From positions 6,953,501 through 7,017,500 of the forward strand of contig NZ_CP020104.1 in assembly GCF_002056795.1 (NCBI RefSeq): a DNA stretch of 64,000 nucleotides, given 5' to 3'. This DNA is from Spirosoma aerolatum. Lineage in GTDB: Bacteria > Bacteroidota > Bacteroidia > Cytophagales > Spirosomataceae. Under the pieces are notes generated by a model. The model was not told where the DNA came from. It saw only the letters and a list, made by a program, of their open reading frames with translations, and made no database searches. Positions 40,456-50,700 of the stretch are shown here, in pieces (within the stretch, counting starts at the first letter, position 1; each line of letters opens with the position of its first letter). A program made the position numbers and the translations under genes.

Positions 40456-41355
40456 ATGGATATTGGTTTAATCGGCTGTGGGCTTTGGGGCCGCAAGATT
40501 TTAACGACATTGCTAAAGCTGTCGGTGCGAGTAATTGTCTACGATATAAATCCTGAACACTGTGGTCAGGCGCTACAGTTAGGAGCTATCAACGCTACAT
40601 CGCAACTCGATTTATTAAAGCAGGTGAGGGGGCTCATCGTGGCAACGCCAGCCACAACTCATCGGGCCGTGCTCGAGCAAATACGGTTTTTCGACAAGCC
40701 CATATTTGTTGAAAAACCGTTAGCCACCTCTTACGCCGATGCGCTGGCTATTGGCAGGTTAGCGCTACCCCCTACTTTTTTGATGCATATTTGGCGTTAT
40801 CATCCCGGTATTCGATTGCTGGGTGATCTTCAACGCTCTGGTAAACTTGGGCGCCTTTTAATGCTCAGAACAAGCCGAACTAACTGGACTAGTCCACGCC
40901 TTGATGCAGATAGCCTGTGGACGCTGGCTCCTCACGACTTAACTATTATTCAGCAGATTCTGGGATATATACCAACTCCTAAAGCGGCAGTTGCAGAACG
41001 GCATGGAGCATATATACGCAGTTTAACGACCATCCTCGGCAACGATCCAGGCTGTATTATTGATGTATCGACCCGGTACGCTGACAAACGCCGGGAGGTA
41101 CGACTTCAGGGTACGCAGGGTGTTGCTGTGCTGGCCAATGAGCAAACAAACGCGATTGATGTCTGGTATGGCAACGATCATACATCCTTGGCCGAACGTC
41201 AGTATGAGCAGCTCTTTTTTGACTCCACTCCCCCGCTCGAGTTGGAACTGGCTGCCTTTATTGAGTACCTTCGTGGGGGACCGCCCCCACTTAGTCCTTT
41301 AGCAGAAGGCATTGACATTGTGCGTCTGATCGATGCGATTGAACAGTTAGCCTGA
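40456..41355 (+). CDS. Gfo/Idh/MocA family oxidoreductase
   Basis: This 299-residue protein has a Rossmann motif near its N-terminus (GLIGCGLWGRK) and the family segment EKPLATSY containing the conserved Lys-Pro. Members oxidise or reduce sugars and related compounds using NAD(P). It starts 51 bases after the cytochrome and is followed by a glycosyltransferase and an RmlC-like gene, suggesting sugar or polysaccharide metabolism. The C-terminal domain is shorter than in some members. Confidence 0.82.
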   Translation: MDIGLIGCGLWGRKILTTLLKLSVRVIVYDINPEHCGQALQLGAINATSQLDLLKQVRGLIVATPATTHRAVLEQIRFFDKPIFVEKPLATSYADALAIGRLALPPTFLMHIWRYHPGIRLLGDLQRSGKLGRLLMLRTSRTNWTSPRLDADSLWTLAPHDLTIIQQILGYIPTPKAAVAERHGAYIRSLTTILGNDPGCIIDVSTRYADKRREVRLQGTQGVAVLANEQTNAIDVWYGNDHTSLAERQYEQLFFDSTPPLELELAAFIEYLRGGPPPLSPLAEGIDIVRLIDAIEQLA

Positions 41356-41381
41356 TTGCGTATCCTCTTTCAACGACAGTT

Positions 41382-42272
41382 ATGAGCCAGGCTATTCAGG
41401 CCACAATCATTTTGCCAACCACTGCCGACCGAGGGCTACTTTTGCCTCTCTGCATCCGTAGTATTCAACAGCAAACCCTACAGGCATTTGAGTTATTTAT
41501 CATTGGCGACGGTGTCGATGAGCCAACCCGATCCGTGATTAAACACCTGATGGCTCAGGACAATCGTATTCGTTTTTTTGATCACCCAAAGCATGAACGC
41601 CGTGGTGAGGTATATCGGCATCAGGCGCTTCAACAGGCGCAGGGATTCTTTGTCGCCTATATTTGTGACCGCGATTTGTGGCTACCTAACCACCTCGATG
41701 CGTTATCTAGCGTTCTACAGGAAGCAACACTGGCAACCACAAATTATTATTTCGTAAGACGGAATCAGCAACTCCTTCTACCCTACCTGCCCAGTTCTCC
41801 ACGCCAAAGGGCCAGAGGTATTCTTTCGGCAACCGCCCATCGGCTCGACTTTTACCGGCAGCTCCCTTATGGCTGGCGAACGACACCTTCCAATCAGGCT
41901 ACTGACCTCTACATGTGGGATCAGCTATTGGCTCACCCCAACTGCCGGGTAGCAATGGTCTGGCAGCCAACGTTGTTGTATTTTAAACGAAATAACCATC
42001 CAGGTTGGCCAACAGCTCAGCGCTACGAGGAATTAGCTCGCTGGGACACCATTCGGCAGAATCCCGAACGGCTTCAGTCAGCTATGAATCAGGCCTTTAT
42101 CAATTTGATCTATGAGCGCAATCAGTTTAAGGAAAGTTGGTTTCTGGTTCGCGGACGGCGCATTTCTGAATTGCCCCGTTGGTTTATGAACAAACTTCGC
42201 TGGTGGCTAACTGATCAAACAAAGTCGACAGCGGAGGAAAGTTGGCTGCCCGATCCGATAAAATTGGATTAG
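41382..42272 (+). CDS. Glycosyltransferase family 2-like
   Basis: This 296-residue protein begins ATIILPTTADRGLLLPLCIRSI as GT-A enzymes do, has the GDGVDEPTRSVI turn and the FVAYICDRDLWLPNHLDAL segment with an acidic DRD motif that would bind a nucleotide-sugar via metal. The substrate is unknown. Its end overlaps the convergent RmlC-like gene by 89 bases (42184-42272). Confidence 0.75.
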   Translation: MSQAIQATIILPTTADRGLLLPLCIRSIQQQTLQAFELFIIGDGVDEPTRSVIKHLMAQDNRIRFFDHPKHERRGEVYRHQALQQAQGFFVAYICDRDLWLPNHLDALSSVLQEATLATTNYYFVRRNQQLLLPYLPSSPRQRARGILSATAHRLDFYRQLPYGWRTTPSNQATDLYMWDQLLAHPNCRVAMVWQPTLLYFKRNNHPGWPTAQRYEELARWDTIRQNPERLQSAMNQAFINLIYERNQFKESWFLVRGRRISELPRWFMNKLRWWLTDQTKSTAEESWLPDPIKLD

Positions 42273-42762
42273 ATATACCCCAGGGAATAGCCAGAGCTGG
42301 ATCATCCCAGCGACATCCGAGGTTATCGTCGTGTGCATACTTGTTATACGATTCCGATACTGCCTGCAGATGGATGGAAGCGGTATAAAAATACCAGCCA
42401 TGAAGGACACCAGCCTGAAATACAAGCGCTTTCAGATCTGCTCCGAATAGCTCATAAAGAGCGTACTGACGATACGTTGGCGACTCGGATCGGATATCGT
42501 ATAAGCCCACCAGACAATGCCCCTGAATCAGACAAAAGTATTCACCATGCCGTTGGTGAATATGTAGCCCCCGAAGTACATTCGCTTCCGAACGAATCAT
42601 GCTCCACTGTGTTGGCGAAATGGCCAGGCCCCAATGGTCAGCAAACGTTTCTGTAAAAGCCCCCCTGTGATCATGTATTTCCCGAAGTTGCCTTAATTCG
42701 ACATTATGAAGATGAGTGCCGTTAAGCAATCGAGAGACACACGACGTTGGTTCGGTTAACAT
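42184..42762 (-). CDS. dTDP-4-dehydrorhamnose 3,5-epimerase (RmlC)-like
   Basis: The likely 192-residue product begins at Met 42762 (a longer frame reaches 42819). It has the RmlC pattern: ELREIHDHRGAFTETFADH-type start, LRGLHIHQ with the His, EYFCLIQGHCLVGLYDIR, and the later GWYFYTA. RmlC makes dTDP-rhamnose precursors. It converges on the glycosyltransferase gene and overlaps its end by 89 bases. A deviation is RGLHIHQ instead of RGLHFQ. Confidence 0.7.
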   Translation of the reverse strand: MLTEPTSCVSRLLNGTHLHNVELRQLREIHDHRGAFTETFADHWGLAISPTQWSMIRSEANVLRGLHIHQRHGEYFCLIQGHCLVGLYDIRSESPTYRQYALYELFGADLKALVFQAGVLHGWYFYTASIHLQAVSESYNKYAHDDNLGCRWDDPALAIPWGISNPILSDRAANFPPLSTLFDQLATSEVCS

Positions 42763-42894
42763 GCTATACTGAATAGAGGCTCTGTGAGGATATTCCCTAT
42801 AAACATACAACCCCTGCAAAATTAAATCACTTATAACTACGGTTATTTAACAATTTTCTAAGATTCTCTGAATCCCCTGTGCTTGCGTCTGCTT

Positions 42895-44505
42895 TTATGT
42901 TTGAATCACGCCTACCGAAAAAGGTTTTGTGATGGGTGCATGGTTGGCGGCTGTAATGCCTTCCGAAATAAGTTCACGGGTTTGTAATGGATCGATAACT
43001 GCATCGACCCAAAGTCGGGCGGCTGCGTAGTAGGGCGAGAGCTGGGCATTATACTGATCCATAATTTTAGTCAGTTGGGCCTGTTCTTCCTCAGAGGTCA
43101 TGGGCTGGCCCTTGGCTTTCTGGGCCGCTACCTGGATCTGAAGCAATGTTTTGGCTGCCGAAGCGCCACTCATAACGGCCATCTGCGCGGTAGGCCAGGC
43201 TAGCATCAGCCGGGGGTCGTAGGCTTTACCACACATGGCATAATTGCCCGCTCCATAACTATTCCCGACCACAACCGTAAACTTCGGGACGACCGAATTG
43301 GCCATAGCACTCACCATTTTGGCACCGTCTTTAATAATCCCGCCCTGTTCGGCCCGGCTACCCACCATAAAGCCCGAAACATCCTGTAGAAATACCAGCG
43401 GTATTCGCTTCTGATTGCAGTTCATAATAAACCGGGCGGCTTTATCGGCGGCATCGCCATAGATGACTCCGCCCATCTGCATCTCCCCTGCCTGACCTGT
43501 CCGGCCTTTGGCCTTTACCACCTTTCGCTGATTCGCCACAATACCAACCGCCCAGCCATCGATTCGAGCATAACCACATAGCAACGACTGGCCGTAGCCG
43601 GGTTTATATGCATCGAAAGCAGAGTTATCCACAAGTCTATCCACAATTTCCTGCATATCATAGGGTTTAACCCGATCAACAGGCAGAATCTGGTAAATCT
43701 CTTCTGGATTTTTAGCGGGAGCAGCGGGCTCAACGCGATCAAACCCAGCCGATTCGTGGTGGCCCAATTTATCGAACATTCGCTTGATGGCATCCAGGCA
43801 GCTTTTATCATCAGGGTACTTATTATCGACCACACCCGAAATGTCAGTCTGCGTAGTGGCTCCGCCCAGGGTTTCGGCATCGACATCTTCGCCTATAGAG
43901 GCTTTAACCAGATAAGGCCCCGCCAGAAAAATAGAGCCTGTCCCTTCTACAATCAGAGCCTCATCGGACATAATAGGCAGATAGGCACCACCCGCTACAC
44001 AACTACCCATGATAGCCGCCACCTGAAAAATGCCCATAGCCGACAGGTGCGCATTATTCCGGAAAGTCCGGCCGAAGTGTTCCTTATCCGCAAATACCTC
44101 ATTTTGTAAGGGCAAGTACACCCCCGCACTATCGACCAGGTAAATAATCGGTAACCTGTTTTCCATCGCGATTTCCTGTGCCCGAAGGTTTTTCTTGGCC
44201 GTAATCGGAAACCAGGCGCCTGCTTTTACAGTCGCATCGTTGGCGACAATAACACACTGACGCCCCGAAACATAGCCTATACCCACTACCACTCCTCCCG
44301 ACGGACATCCACCATGTTCGGCATACATACCATCGCCGGTAAATAGCCCGATTTCAACAAACGGTTTATCTGAATCGGTCAGGTAGTCGATGCGCTCGCG
44401 GGCCGTTAGTTTTCCTTTCTGGTGCTGGTCTTCTATTTTCTTCAGACCACCCCCCAGTTGGGTTTGAGCGGTGCGTTGAGCGAGTTCGTCAAGAAGGGTT
44501 TGCAT
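42895..44505 (-). CDS. Acyl-CoA carboxylase beta subunit (carboxyltransferase)
   Basis: This 536-residue protein belongs to the propionyl/methylcrotonyl-CoA carboxylase beta family: KLTARERIDYLTD near the N-terminus, GGVVVGIGYVSGRQCVIVANDATVKAGAWFP, and the second half with GAKMVSAMANSVVPKFTVVVGNSYGAGNYAMCGKAYDPRLMLAWP. It carries the GGGLKKIEDQHQKGKL start typical of MCC-like enzymes. Whether it prefers methylcrotonyl-, propionyl- or another acyl-CoA cannot be decided here. The biotin-carrying subunit is not in the window. Confidence 0.85.
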   Translation of the reverse strand: MQTLLDELAQRTAQTQLGGGLKKIEDQHQKGKLTARERIDYLTDSDKPFVEIGLFTGDGMYAEHGGCPSGGVVVGIGYVSGRQCVIVANDATVKAGAWFPITAKKNLRAQEIAMENRLPIIYLVDSAGVYLPLQNEVFADKEHFGRTFRNNAHLSAMGIFQVAAIMGSCVAGGAYLPIMSDEALIVEGTGSIFLAGPYLVKASIGEDVDAETLGGATTQTDISGVVDNKYPDDKSCLDAIKRMFDKLGHHESAGFDRVEPAAPAKNPEEIYQILPVDRVKPYDMQEIVDRLVDNSAFDAYKPGYGQSLLCGYARIDGWAVGIVANQRKVVKAKGRTGQAGEMQMGGVIYGDAADKAARFIMNCNQKRIPLVFLQDVSGFMVGSRAEQGGIIKDGAKMVSAMANSVVPKFTVVVGNSYGAGNYAMCGKAYDPRLMLAWPTAQMAVMSGASAAKTLLQIQVAAQKAKGQPMTSEEEQAQLTKIMDQYNAQLSPYYAAARLWVDAVIDPLQTRELISEGITAANHAPITKPFSVGVIQT

Positions 44506-44655
44506 AAACGTTTATCGGGATTTTTGCTGGACAAACATCGGGATTCTATCGCGAATAACGTAGCATTGGGCACTTCTCATTGCATCTCCGAACAATTGTC
44601 TGTGACCGAGACGAGAAAAAGACGAAATTACCGACTAGTTATAAACCTAAACGTT

Positions 44656-44991
44656 ATGTGGCAAACAGACTCGATCTGGTTTGAAATAGCCGTTGTAAGT
44701 GCTATTTATGCGGTAGGCAATATATTGTTTGACCAATTTGAAGAACGAACACCCAAATGGCGAAGGTTAGGCAAGTATATTCTTACACTATTGATCGTAA
44801 TGGTCCTCTCAACCTACTTCGGAAGAACGGTGGCGATGAGTGTTCTGGGATCTTTTATAATCCCGTTTCTATACGTCCATGGGTATTATCTGCCACAGAA
44901 GAAAGGTATTAATGGCTGGACTGGTGAGCCCAAAGGCAAATACTACGACTTCCGAAAATGGGACAAAACTATTTTTGAGAAAGACATTTAA
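44656..44991 (+). CDS. Small membrane protein, unknown
   Basis: The likely 111-residue product starts at ATG 44656 (the longer frame from 44422 covers the 5' end of the carboxylase gene). It has two or three hydrophobic segments (IWFEIAVVSAIYAVGNILF, ILTLLIVMVLSTYFG, SVLGSFIIPFLYVHGYYLP) and a charged cytosolic tail (PKGKYYDFRKWDKTIFEKDI). Unknown family. It converges with the Uma2 gene and overlaps its end by four bases. Confidence 0.6.
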   Translation: MWQTDSIWFEIAVVSAIYAVGNILFDQFEERTPKWRRLGKYILTLLIVMVLSTYFGRTVAMSVLGSFIIPFLYVHGYYLPQKKGINGWTGEPKGKYYDFRKWDKTIFEKDI

Positions 44992-45581
44992 ACGGGTTTA
45001 GCAGTAACCAACCCTATTGTCCGGGCATATACGCTCGCCAACGAAATCGACAGCTTAATCGTTTGAATAGAAAATTCGCCAGACAGGCTGGTAGATTGTT
45101 CAGCCAGCGTCCATTGCCCAAGATCATTTTTACGCCAGGCCTCTACAGCTACCTGTTGCGAGTCGATAAGAATATACTCCTGAAATGTGGGTATGCTCCG
45201 ATAACGTAGAAACTTCCGTCCTCGGTCATAATCTTCCGTTCCTTCCGACATCACCTCAATCAATACAACTGGATTCAACAGGTTGTCAAATCCATCTGGC
45301 AAGAGTTCAGGCTCTCCGCATACAATGACGATATCAGGATAGGCATACAGGCCCGTTGCCGGGAGGTGAACACGCATATCCGACGAAAATGACTGACAGG
45401 AAGCTTTTTCAAGAAAGGCTCCTATAATAATCGATAAATTTTCGTTAATGCGATTGTGATTAAAGGTTGCACCGGCCATAGGGATAAGTTCGCCGTTGAA
45501 AAACTCGCTTTTCTCAAGTGCCTGCCGTTCATGGGTCAGGTACTCTTCCTGGCTGATTATTCGTTTTTCGGCTACTACCAT
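44988..45581 (-). CDS. Uma2 family endonuclease-like protein (DUF820)
   Basis: This 197-residue protein has the Uma2/DUF820 features: SQEEYLTHERQALEKSEFFNGELI, SDMRVHLPATGLYAYPDIVIVCGE, VVLIEVMSEGTEDYDRGRKFLRYRSI and LIDSQQVAVEAWRK. These form a PD-(D/E)xK-like core (the PDIV, IEVMSE and following Lys). Family members are thought to be nucleases of mobile or regulatory systems, but biochemical roles are mostly unknown. Confidence 0.8.
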   Translation of the reverse strand: MVVAEKRIISQEEYLTHERQALEKSEFFNGELIPMAGATFNHNRINENLSIIIGAFLEKASCQSFSSDMRVHLPATGLYAYPDIVIVCGEPELLPDGFDNLLNPVVLIEVMSEGTEDYDRGRKFLRYRSIPTFQEYILIDSQQVAVEAWRKNDLGQWTLAEQSTSLSGEFSIQTIKLSISLASVYARTIGLVTAKPV

Positions 45582-45649
45582 ATTCCGACGAGTTTTAGCT
45601 TCCTAAGATACGGGTTTAGCGATCCAAAATCAACCGCCATTTCGGGCTT

Positions 45650-46648
45650 TTACTTCTTCGTCGAATCGGCCGGGATCACGGTGGTGATGGTTGTGCTGGC
45701 TGCGGGTGTTGGAGACGTATAGGGTTGCTCTTTCTTACCAAAAAGTGAAAACTGAACATACCGTTTAGGGTGTTCGCGCAGGTCGGTCAGGAGCTTTTCC
45801 AGACTAGCGGCCGTAGCGTTCACGTTCCGATAGAGCTGTTCGTCTGAGGTGAGTTTACCCAACGAACCCCGTCCGTTGTTAACATCGGCCAGAATCTTCT
45901 GCAGGTTATCGACCGTTTTGTTAACCGTCAACAGCGTTTGTTTCAATTGCAGGCCCTGAAGCGAATCGGCAAAGGTATCAGCTTTGGAAAGTATGGGCTT
46001 AAGCATTTTCTCCGTCTCAACAAGTGAGGCCGACAAATGGCTTACATTGGCCAGCGTAGCTTTCAAACCAGCCCGATTTTCAGCGATAGTGAGGTCGAGC
46101 GTTTTCACACCAGCGTTCGCACTCTGAAGAGTTTGTTTAAGCATAACCCCTGTCTGGTCGAACTGAGCAACAACCCGATTGAGCTGAAAAGTCAGCGAAT
46201 CAACATTGTTCAGAACAGGCAGTGTTTTTTCCCGAATTAGTGCTGATAAGCCCGACTCTTTTGTCGCTACCAGCATACCCCCATCTTCCAGCGTAGCCCC
46301 TTTCGGGTCGATACTCAGCTTAATCAATTTGCCGCCTAGCAGCCCATCGTCGTCCAGAACTGCTTTAGACCCCTGCGTAACCCGAATTGTTTTATTTAAC
46401 TCCAGCGTTACCAGCAGTTTGTTACCCTGGTTCTGTAAAATTTCTATGCTCTTTACCCGACCTACTGACAAGCCATTGATTCGAACCGGGTTTGAGGGCA
46501 CCAGCCCATCGATATTATCATAAATGACCTGATACTTATTCGTTGAGGAAAAGAAATCAGAGCCTTTCAAAAAGCGAAATCCGTAGTAGAACATCAGCAG
46601 CGAGACAACAGCCAACAAGCCTACCTTTACTTCCTGTGAAATTTTCAT
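45650..46648 (-). CDS. MCE-domain protein, MlaD-like
   Basis: The likely 332-residue product starts at Met 46648 and has an N-terminal TM (VGLLAVVSLLMFYYGFRFL) followed by the MCE domain (YDNIDGLVPSNPVRINGLSVGRVKSI, then VLDDDGLLGGKLIKLSI). The long C-terminal part is helical with heptad-like repeats (TLQSANAGVKTLDLTIAENRA and similar). MlaD proteins form hexameric rings that transport lipids between membranes. In Bacteroidota the other Mla parts are elsewhere. Confidence 0.82.
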   Translation of the reverse strand: MKISQEVKVGLLAVVSLLMFYYGFRFLKGSDFFSSTNKYQVIYDNIDGLVPSNPVRINGLSVGRVKSIEILQNQGNKLLVTLELNKTIRVTQGSKAVLDDDGLLGGKLIKLSIDPKGATLEDGGMLVATKESGLSALIREKTLPVLNNVDSLTFQLNRVVAQFDQTGVMLKQTLQSANAGVKTLDLTIAENRAGLKATLANVSHLSASLVETEKMLKPILSKADTFADSLQGLQLKQTLLTVNKTVDNLQKILADVNNGRGSLGKLTSDEQLYRNVNATAASLEKLLTDLREHPKRYVQFSLFGKKEQPYTSPTPAASTTITTVIPADSTKK

Positions 46649-46814
46649 GTGTTGCGTGAAGGTGAACAACCCAGTTATGGGCAGTCCTAACCAGACTGGT
46701 TGGATGTATAACCAACTTTTGGGGGCGTTTGTCCCACAGTCGGGCGAATTTAGTGAAGCAGTGGACTAACTTGATACGAGAATTGATTGAACGTAAGCGT
46801 ACTACTTAGCCAAG

Positions 46815-47720
46815 TCACTCACCCGCTTCAATTTCTTCCTTATACCGGGCAAAAGCTTTATAAATAGCATCCGCCATTTCTTCCTGCCCCTCTTCCGAAC
46901 GCAGGTAATCTTCTTCGTCACGGTTGGTCAGGTAACCACTCTCGATCAAAACGCTGGGCATGGTTGTTTTCCAGAGTACGATAAAACCGGCCTGCTTGAC
47001 GCCATTACTCTTCCGATTGGCATTAAAATGAAAGCTTTTCTCCAGCTTTTCAGCAAAACTGATGCTGCTGGCAATGAAGGCATGCTGATAATTGGCCAGC
47101 ATGATGGTAGCCAGTGGTGAGTTCGGATCAAAGCCTTTGTAGGTCTGTTGATAGTTCTTTTCCTGTAAGATAACCGCATTTTCCCGACGGGCGACATCAA
47201 GGTTGCTTTGGGTACGGTGCAGCCCAAGTGTGTACGTTTCAGTGCCATATACCCGACTACTCGATGGGCTGGCATTGCAGTGAATCGAGATGAATAAATC
47301 GGCCCGGTTGCGGTTGGCAATAGCTCCGCGCTCCAACAATTCGACGAAATGGTCCGAAGTTCGCGTATAAATGACCCGAACGTTTGGGTGCTTCTCCTTA
47401 ATTTTGCGACCTAGTAAGAGAACCAGTTCCAGGTTAATCGTTTTCTCCTTGGCGTAGCGGCCATGCGTACCAGGGTCTTTACCACCATGACCAGCATCCA
47501 GAACGATGGTTCGGAGCTGATTAGGGGCGTCATTCTCCTGCGTGGCTTCCTTATCCTGCGAACCTACCTGCTGTATGGAATCCTGGGTGAGGTCGAAGGG
47601 TAACGAATCTGGACTGGTCATCGCCAGTAATGGTACGATGGCGAAGACCAAAGTTGTCATTATTCCGGGAGCAGGAAGGCTCATGGGTTTAATAATTTTT
47701 AACAGCCAAAAACGTTTCAA
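46815..47720 (-). CDS. N-acetylmuramoyl-L-alanine amidase (Amidase_3)
   Basis: This 301-residue protein has a hydrophobic N-terminal segment (signal or anchor), then Amidase_3 with the zinc ligands H78 (VLDAGHGGKDPG), E92 (KEKTINLEL) and H147 (ISIHCNA), and the catalytic Glu in VLIESGYLTN. It cuts between MurNAc and L-Ala in peptidoglycan. It diverges from lptD, and its start is only about 60 bases from the lptD start. Confidence 0.88.
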   Translation of the reverse strand: MKRFWLLKIIKPMSLPAPGIMTTLVFAIVPLLAMTSPDSLPFDLTQDSIQQVGSQDKEATQENDAPNQLRTIVLDAGHGGKDPGTHGRYAKEKTINLELVLLLGRKIKEKHPNVRVIYTRTSDHFVELLERGAIANRNRADLFISIHCNASPSSSRVYGTETYTLGLHRTQSNLDVARRENAVILQEKNYQQTYKGFDPNSPLATIMLANYQHAFIASSISFAEKLEKSFHFNANRKSNGVKQAGFIVLWKTTMPSVLIESGYLTNRDEEDYLRSEEGQEEMADAIYKAFARYKEEIEAGE

Positions 47721-47747
47721 AGCGATAGTAGGATAACTGTTCGTGGA

Positions 47748-47755
47748 TACCTTTG
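47748..47755 (+). promoter_or_regulatory. Bacteroidota -7 box upstream of lptD
   Basis: TACCTTTG at 47748-47755 fits TAnnTTTG and lies 23 bases before ATG 47779. A GTG start at 47743 would lie upstream of this box, so ATG 47779 is preferred. Confidence 0.5.
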
Positions 47756-47778
47756 TAAACCATAGACTTAACGGTCTA

Positions 47779-50700
47779 ATGGCAAATATAATTTTTTTAA
47801 TAAACCTGAAAAACAGAGACTTTATTTTGCGGCCCCTGCATAAACGACCGATATGGATACAGATGACCGTCTGTCTCTTCTGGCTACTCTGGGCGTTTAC
47901 GGCGCTGGGGCAACAAAAAACGCTGCCTCAACTACCCGCAAAAGGTAGTATTCCCCCAGCCACGGTACCCGCTCAGCGAGTACCCAACAAGACCAGGCCA
48001 GGTGTTGTGTCACCCAACACAGTTCGACCACAGTCTACAACGAGCAATAGCACTGATTCATTGCAAGTTACAGCAAACGATACGGCCAAAGTCGATACCA
48101 CAAAAGGTACAGATGATTTTAAAACTACGGTCAAATACCAAGCCAAAGATTCAACTATTTATGCTGCCGATGGCCAAACCGTTGAATTATTTGGGGACGC
48201 CAGCGTCATATATGGTGATATTTCACTGAAAGCCGATTACATCCGTCTGAACTACCTGACCAATGAGGTATATGCCCGAGGACGCTACGATTCAACGACC
48301 AAAAAAACGATTGGAAGGCCTATTTTTCAGGATGGTGAAGGCAAGTACGATACCAAAGAAATACGATACAACTTCAAATCCCAAAAAGGACGAATTCAGG
48401 GAGTGGTAACTCAACAGGGTGAAGGCAATATTCGGGGAACAACGGTCAAAAAAGATGCTGAGGATAACCTCTACATTGGTAAAGCGATCTATACAACCTG
48501 TAATCTGGCGGTTCCGCACTTTCATATCAATGCCAGTAAACTCAAGGTTATCCACAACAAGCAGGTGGTGGCAGGGCCTTTCAATTTGGTTATCAATCAG
48601 ATTCCGCTGCCCATCGGATTGCCATTCGGTTTTTTCCCATTTCCCAAACGCAAAGAGATCGGTGTGTCGGGGCTCATTGTTCCTCAATACGGTGAAGAAC
48701 CCAACGGACGTGGATTTTACTTACGCGACGGCGGTTATTATTGGGCTGTCAGCGAAAACCTGGGGTTGCAATTCAAAGGACAGATTTATTCACGCGGAAG
48801 CTGGGGGCTGGGCGTATCGTCGGCCTACAATAAACGCTATCGATTCAGCGGCAGTGTGAACCTGCAATTCAATCGCAACCGCTCCGGCGACCGGGTCGAT
48901 ACGACGCAAAGCCCACGCAACGACTTTTCCTTTACCTGGTCACACTCACCGGTACCACGCGGACGGGGAAGCTTCTCGGCCAACGTTAACGTCAGCAGTA
49001 ACAGCTACAACCAGTTCAACTCCTACAATACGCAATCGTATATCTCCAACGTAGCCGGTTCGTCGGTTCAGTATAGCCGTAGTTTTGGGCAGTATGCACG
49101 AGCAGGTGCCAACATACGGGTAAACCAGCAGTTTGGGCAGGTAAACCAGCAAACGGGCGTTCGGGAAAATGGAAAGACCGATGTCTCGTCCAGCTTCAAT
49201 TTTGGTATCAATCAAATCTCGCCATTTGCGCTGAAAGGCGGTTCAGGTCGTTGGTACGAAAGCTTCCGGGTAGGCCTGGATGTAAGTGGATCGATTGGCG
49301 TAAGCAATACCATTCGTCGGCAGATCGACACAACAGGTTTGGGCTTCCCCGTTGTTACAAATCTGACTACGATTAGTACAGTACAGCGCATTCAGGATAG
49401 TATCACACGGGCAAACAACCTTCGCTTAGGCATTGTTACGGCCGACCCGAACCTGATTGCTTTCAGCCTCCCCAACCTGGACCGGATCTGGCGGAATCGA
49501 ACGCTACAGGCTCAGTATAGTATCCCCATTTCACTTCCCAACGTAAAGCTGTTGCGGTACATCAACCTGACACCAGGTTTCTCGCTGCAAGGGAACATCT
49601 ATACCAAGAAACTAAAACTGGATCCAGGGTACAATGCCACCCATAACGATGTGAAAATTGATACTGTACCGGGCTTTTTTCCGTCCTATAATTTCTCTAT
49701 CAATGCTAGTATGAACACGCGCTTCTACGGAACGTTTTTTATCCGTGGCAAACGTGTTGAGGCAATACGACATACCGTAGCGCCTTCTATTTCGTTTAGT
49801 TATGTACCTGACTTTACCAACCCGAAGTATGGGCAGTTTTTCGTTCTGGAAGCTCGCGGAGCGCTGGCAAATTTGCCGCTCTACCGAAGAACCATTTCAG
49901 TTTTCCGGGGTATCGATGGTGGAAGTACCAGTGCTTCCAGTACGCAATCGGCCTTCATTAACTTCGGCATTGTGAACCAGTTGGAAATGAAAGTTCGTAC
50001 ACGCAGTGATTCGTCGGGGCAAGACTTTAAGAAGATTCCGATTTTCGATAACCTAAGTATCAACGGCAGTTATAACCTCCTGGCTCCCGACTATAAGCTA
50101 TCGCCTATTGCCGTTAGTGCCAACACGCAGATTTTCAAAAACATCAGCTTCAACTTTTCATCAACTTTCGATCCGTACGCCTATCGAGCCTACGGTGGCA
50201 CAGCAGCTTATTATTTTGCCACTACGACCAGTCCAATAACTCCCCTCTCGTATTCGCCTTCGCTCCAATCGTTGCAGGAGCCGTATGTCGATCAGCAATA
50301 CACTCGCGTTCCGAACCTATACGCATTTCAGGCTGGGCAGGGTCTACTGCGGCTTACAAACTTACAGGCATACGTGAGTGCCCGCTTTGCTCCGAAGCAG
50401 GCAGATAAACCGAAATCCAGCCCGAATGCGTCGGAAGCAACCCTCAAAGCGATTAATAACAACCCCGAACTGTACGTCGATTTCAACATCCCCTGGTCGA
50501 TGAACGTGAGTTATACCTTCGGTCTGACCAAGTTAACCCCGCAACTCTCGCAGGTGGTACAGGCACTCACTTTAACCGGTGACCTGAGCCTGACGCCAAA
50601 ATGGAAAATTACTATCCAGACAGGATATGACTTCCAGTTCCACAGCCCAACCCTGACGACTATTGGTATCAACCGCGACCTGCACTGCTGGGAAATGGCG

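Noticed and set aside
47743..47778. GTG start of lptD at 47743
   Set aside because: A TAnnTTTG box at 47748-47755 lies downstream of it, and the extra 12 residues add no signal-peptide feature.
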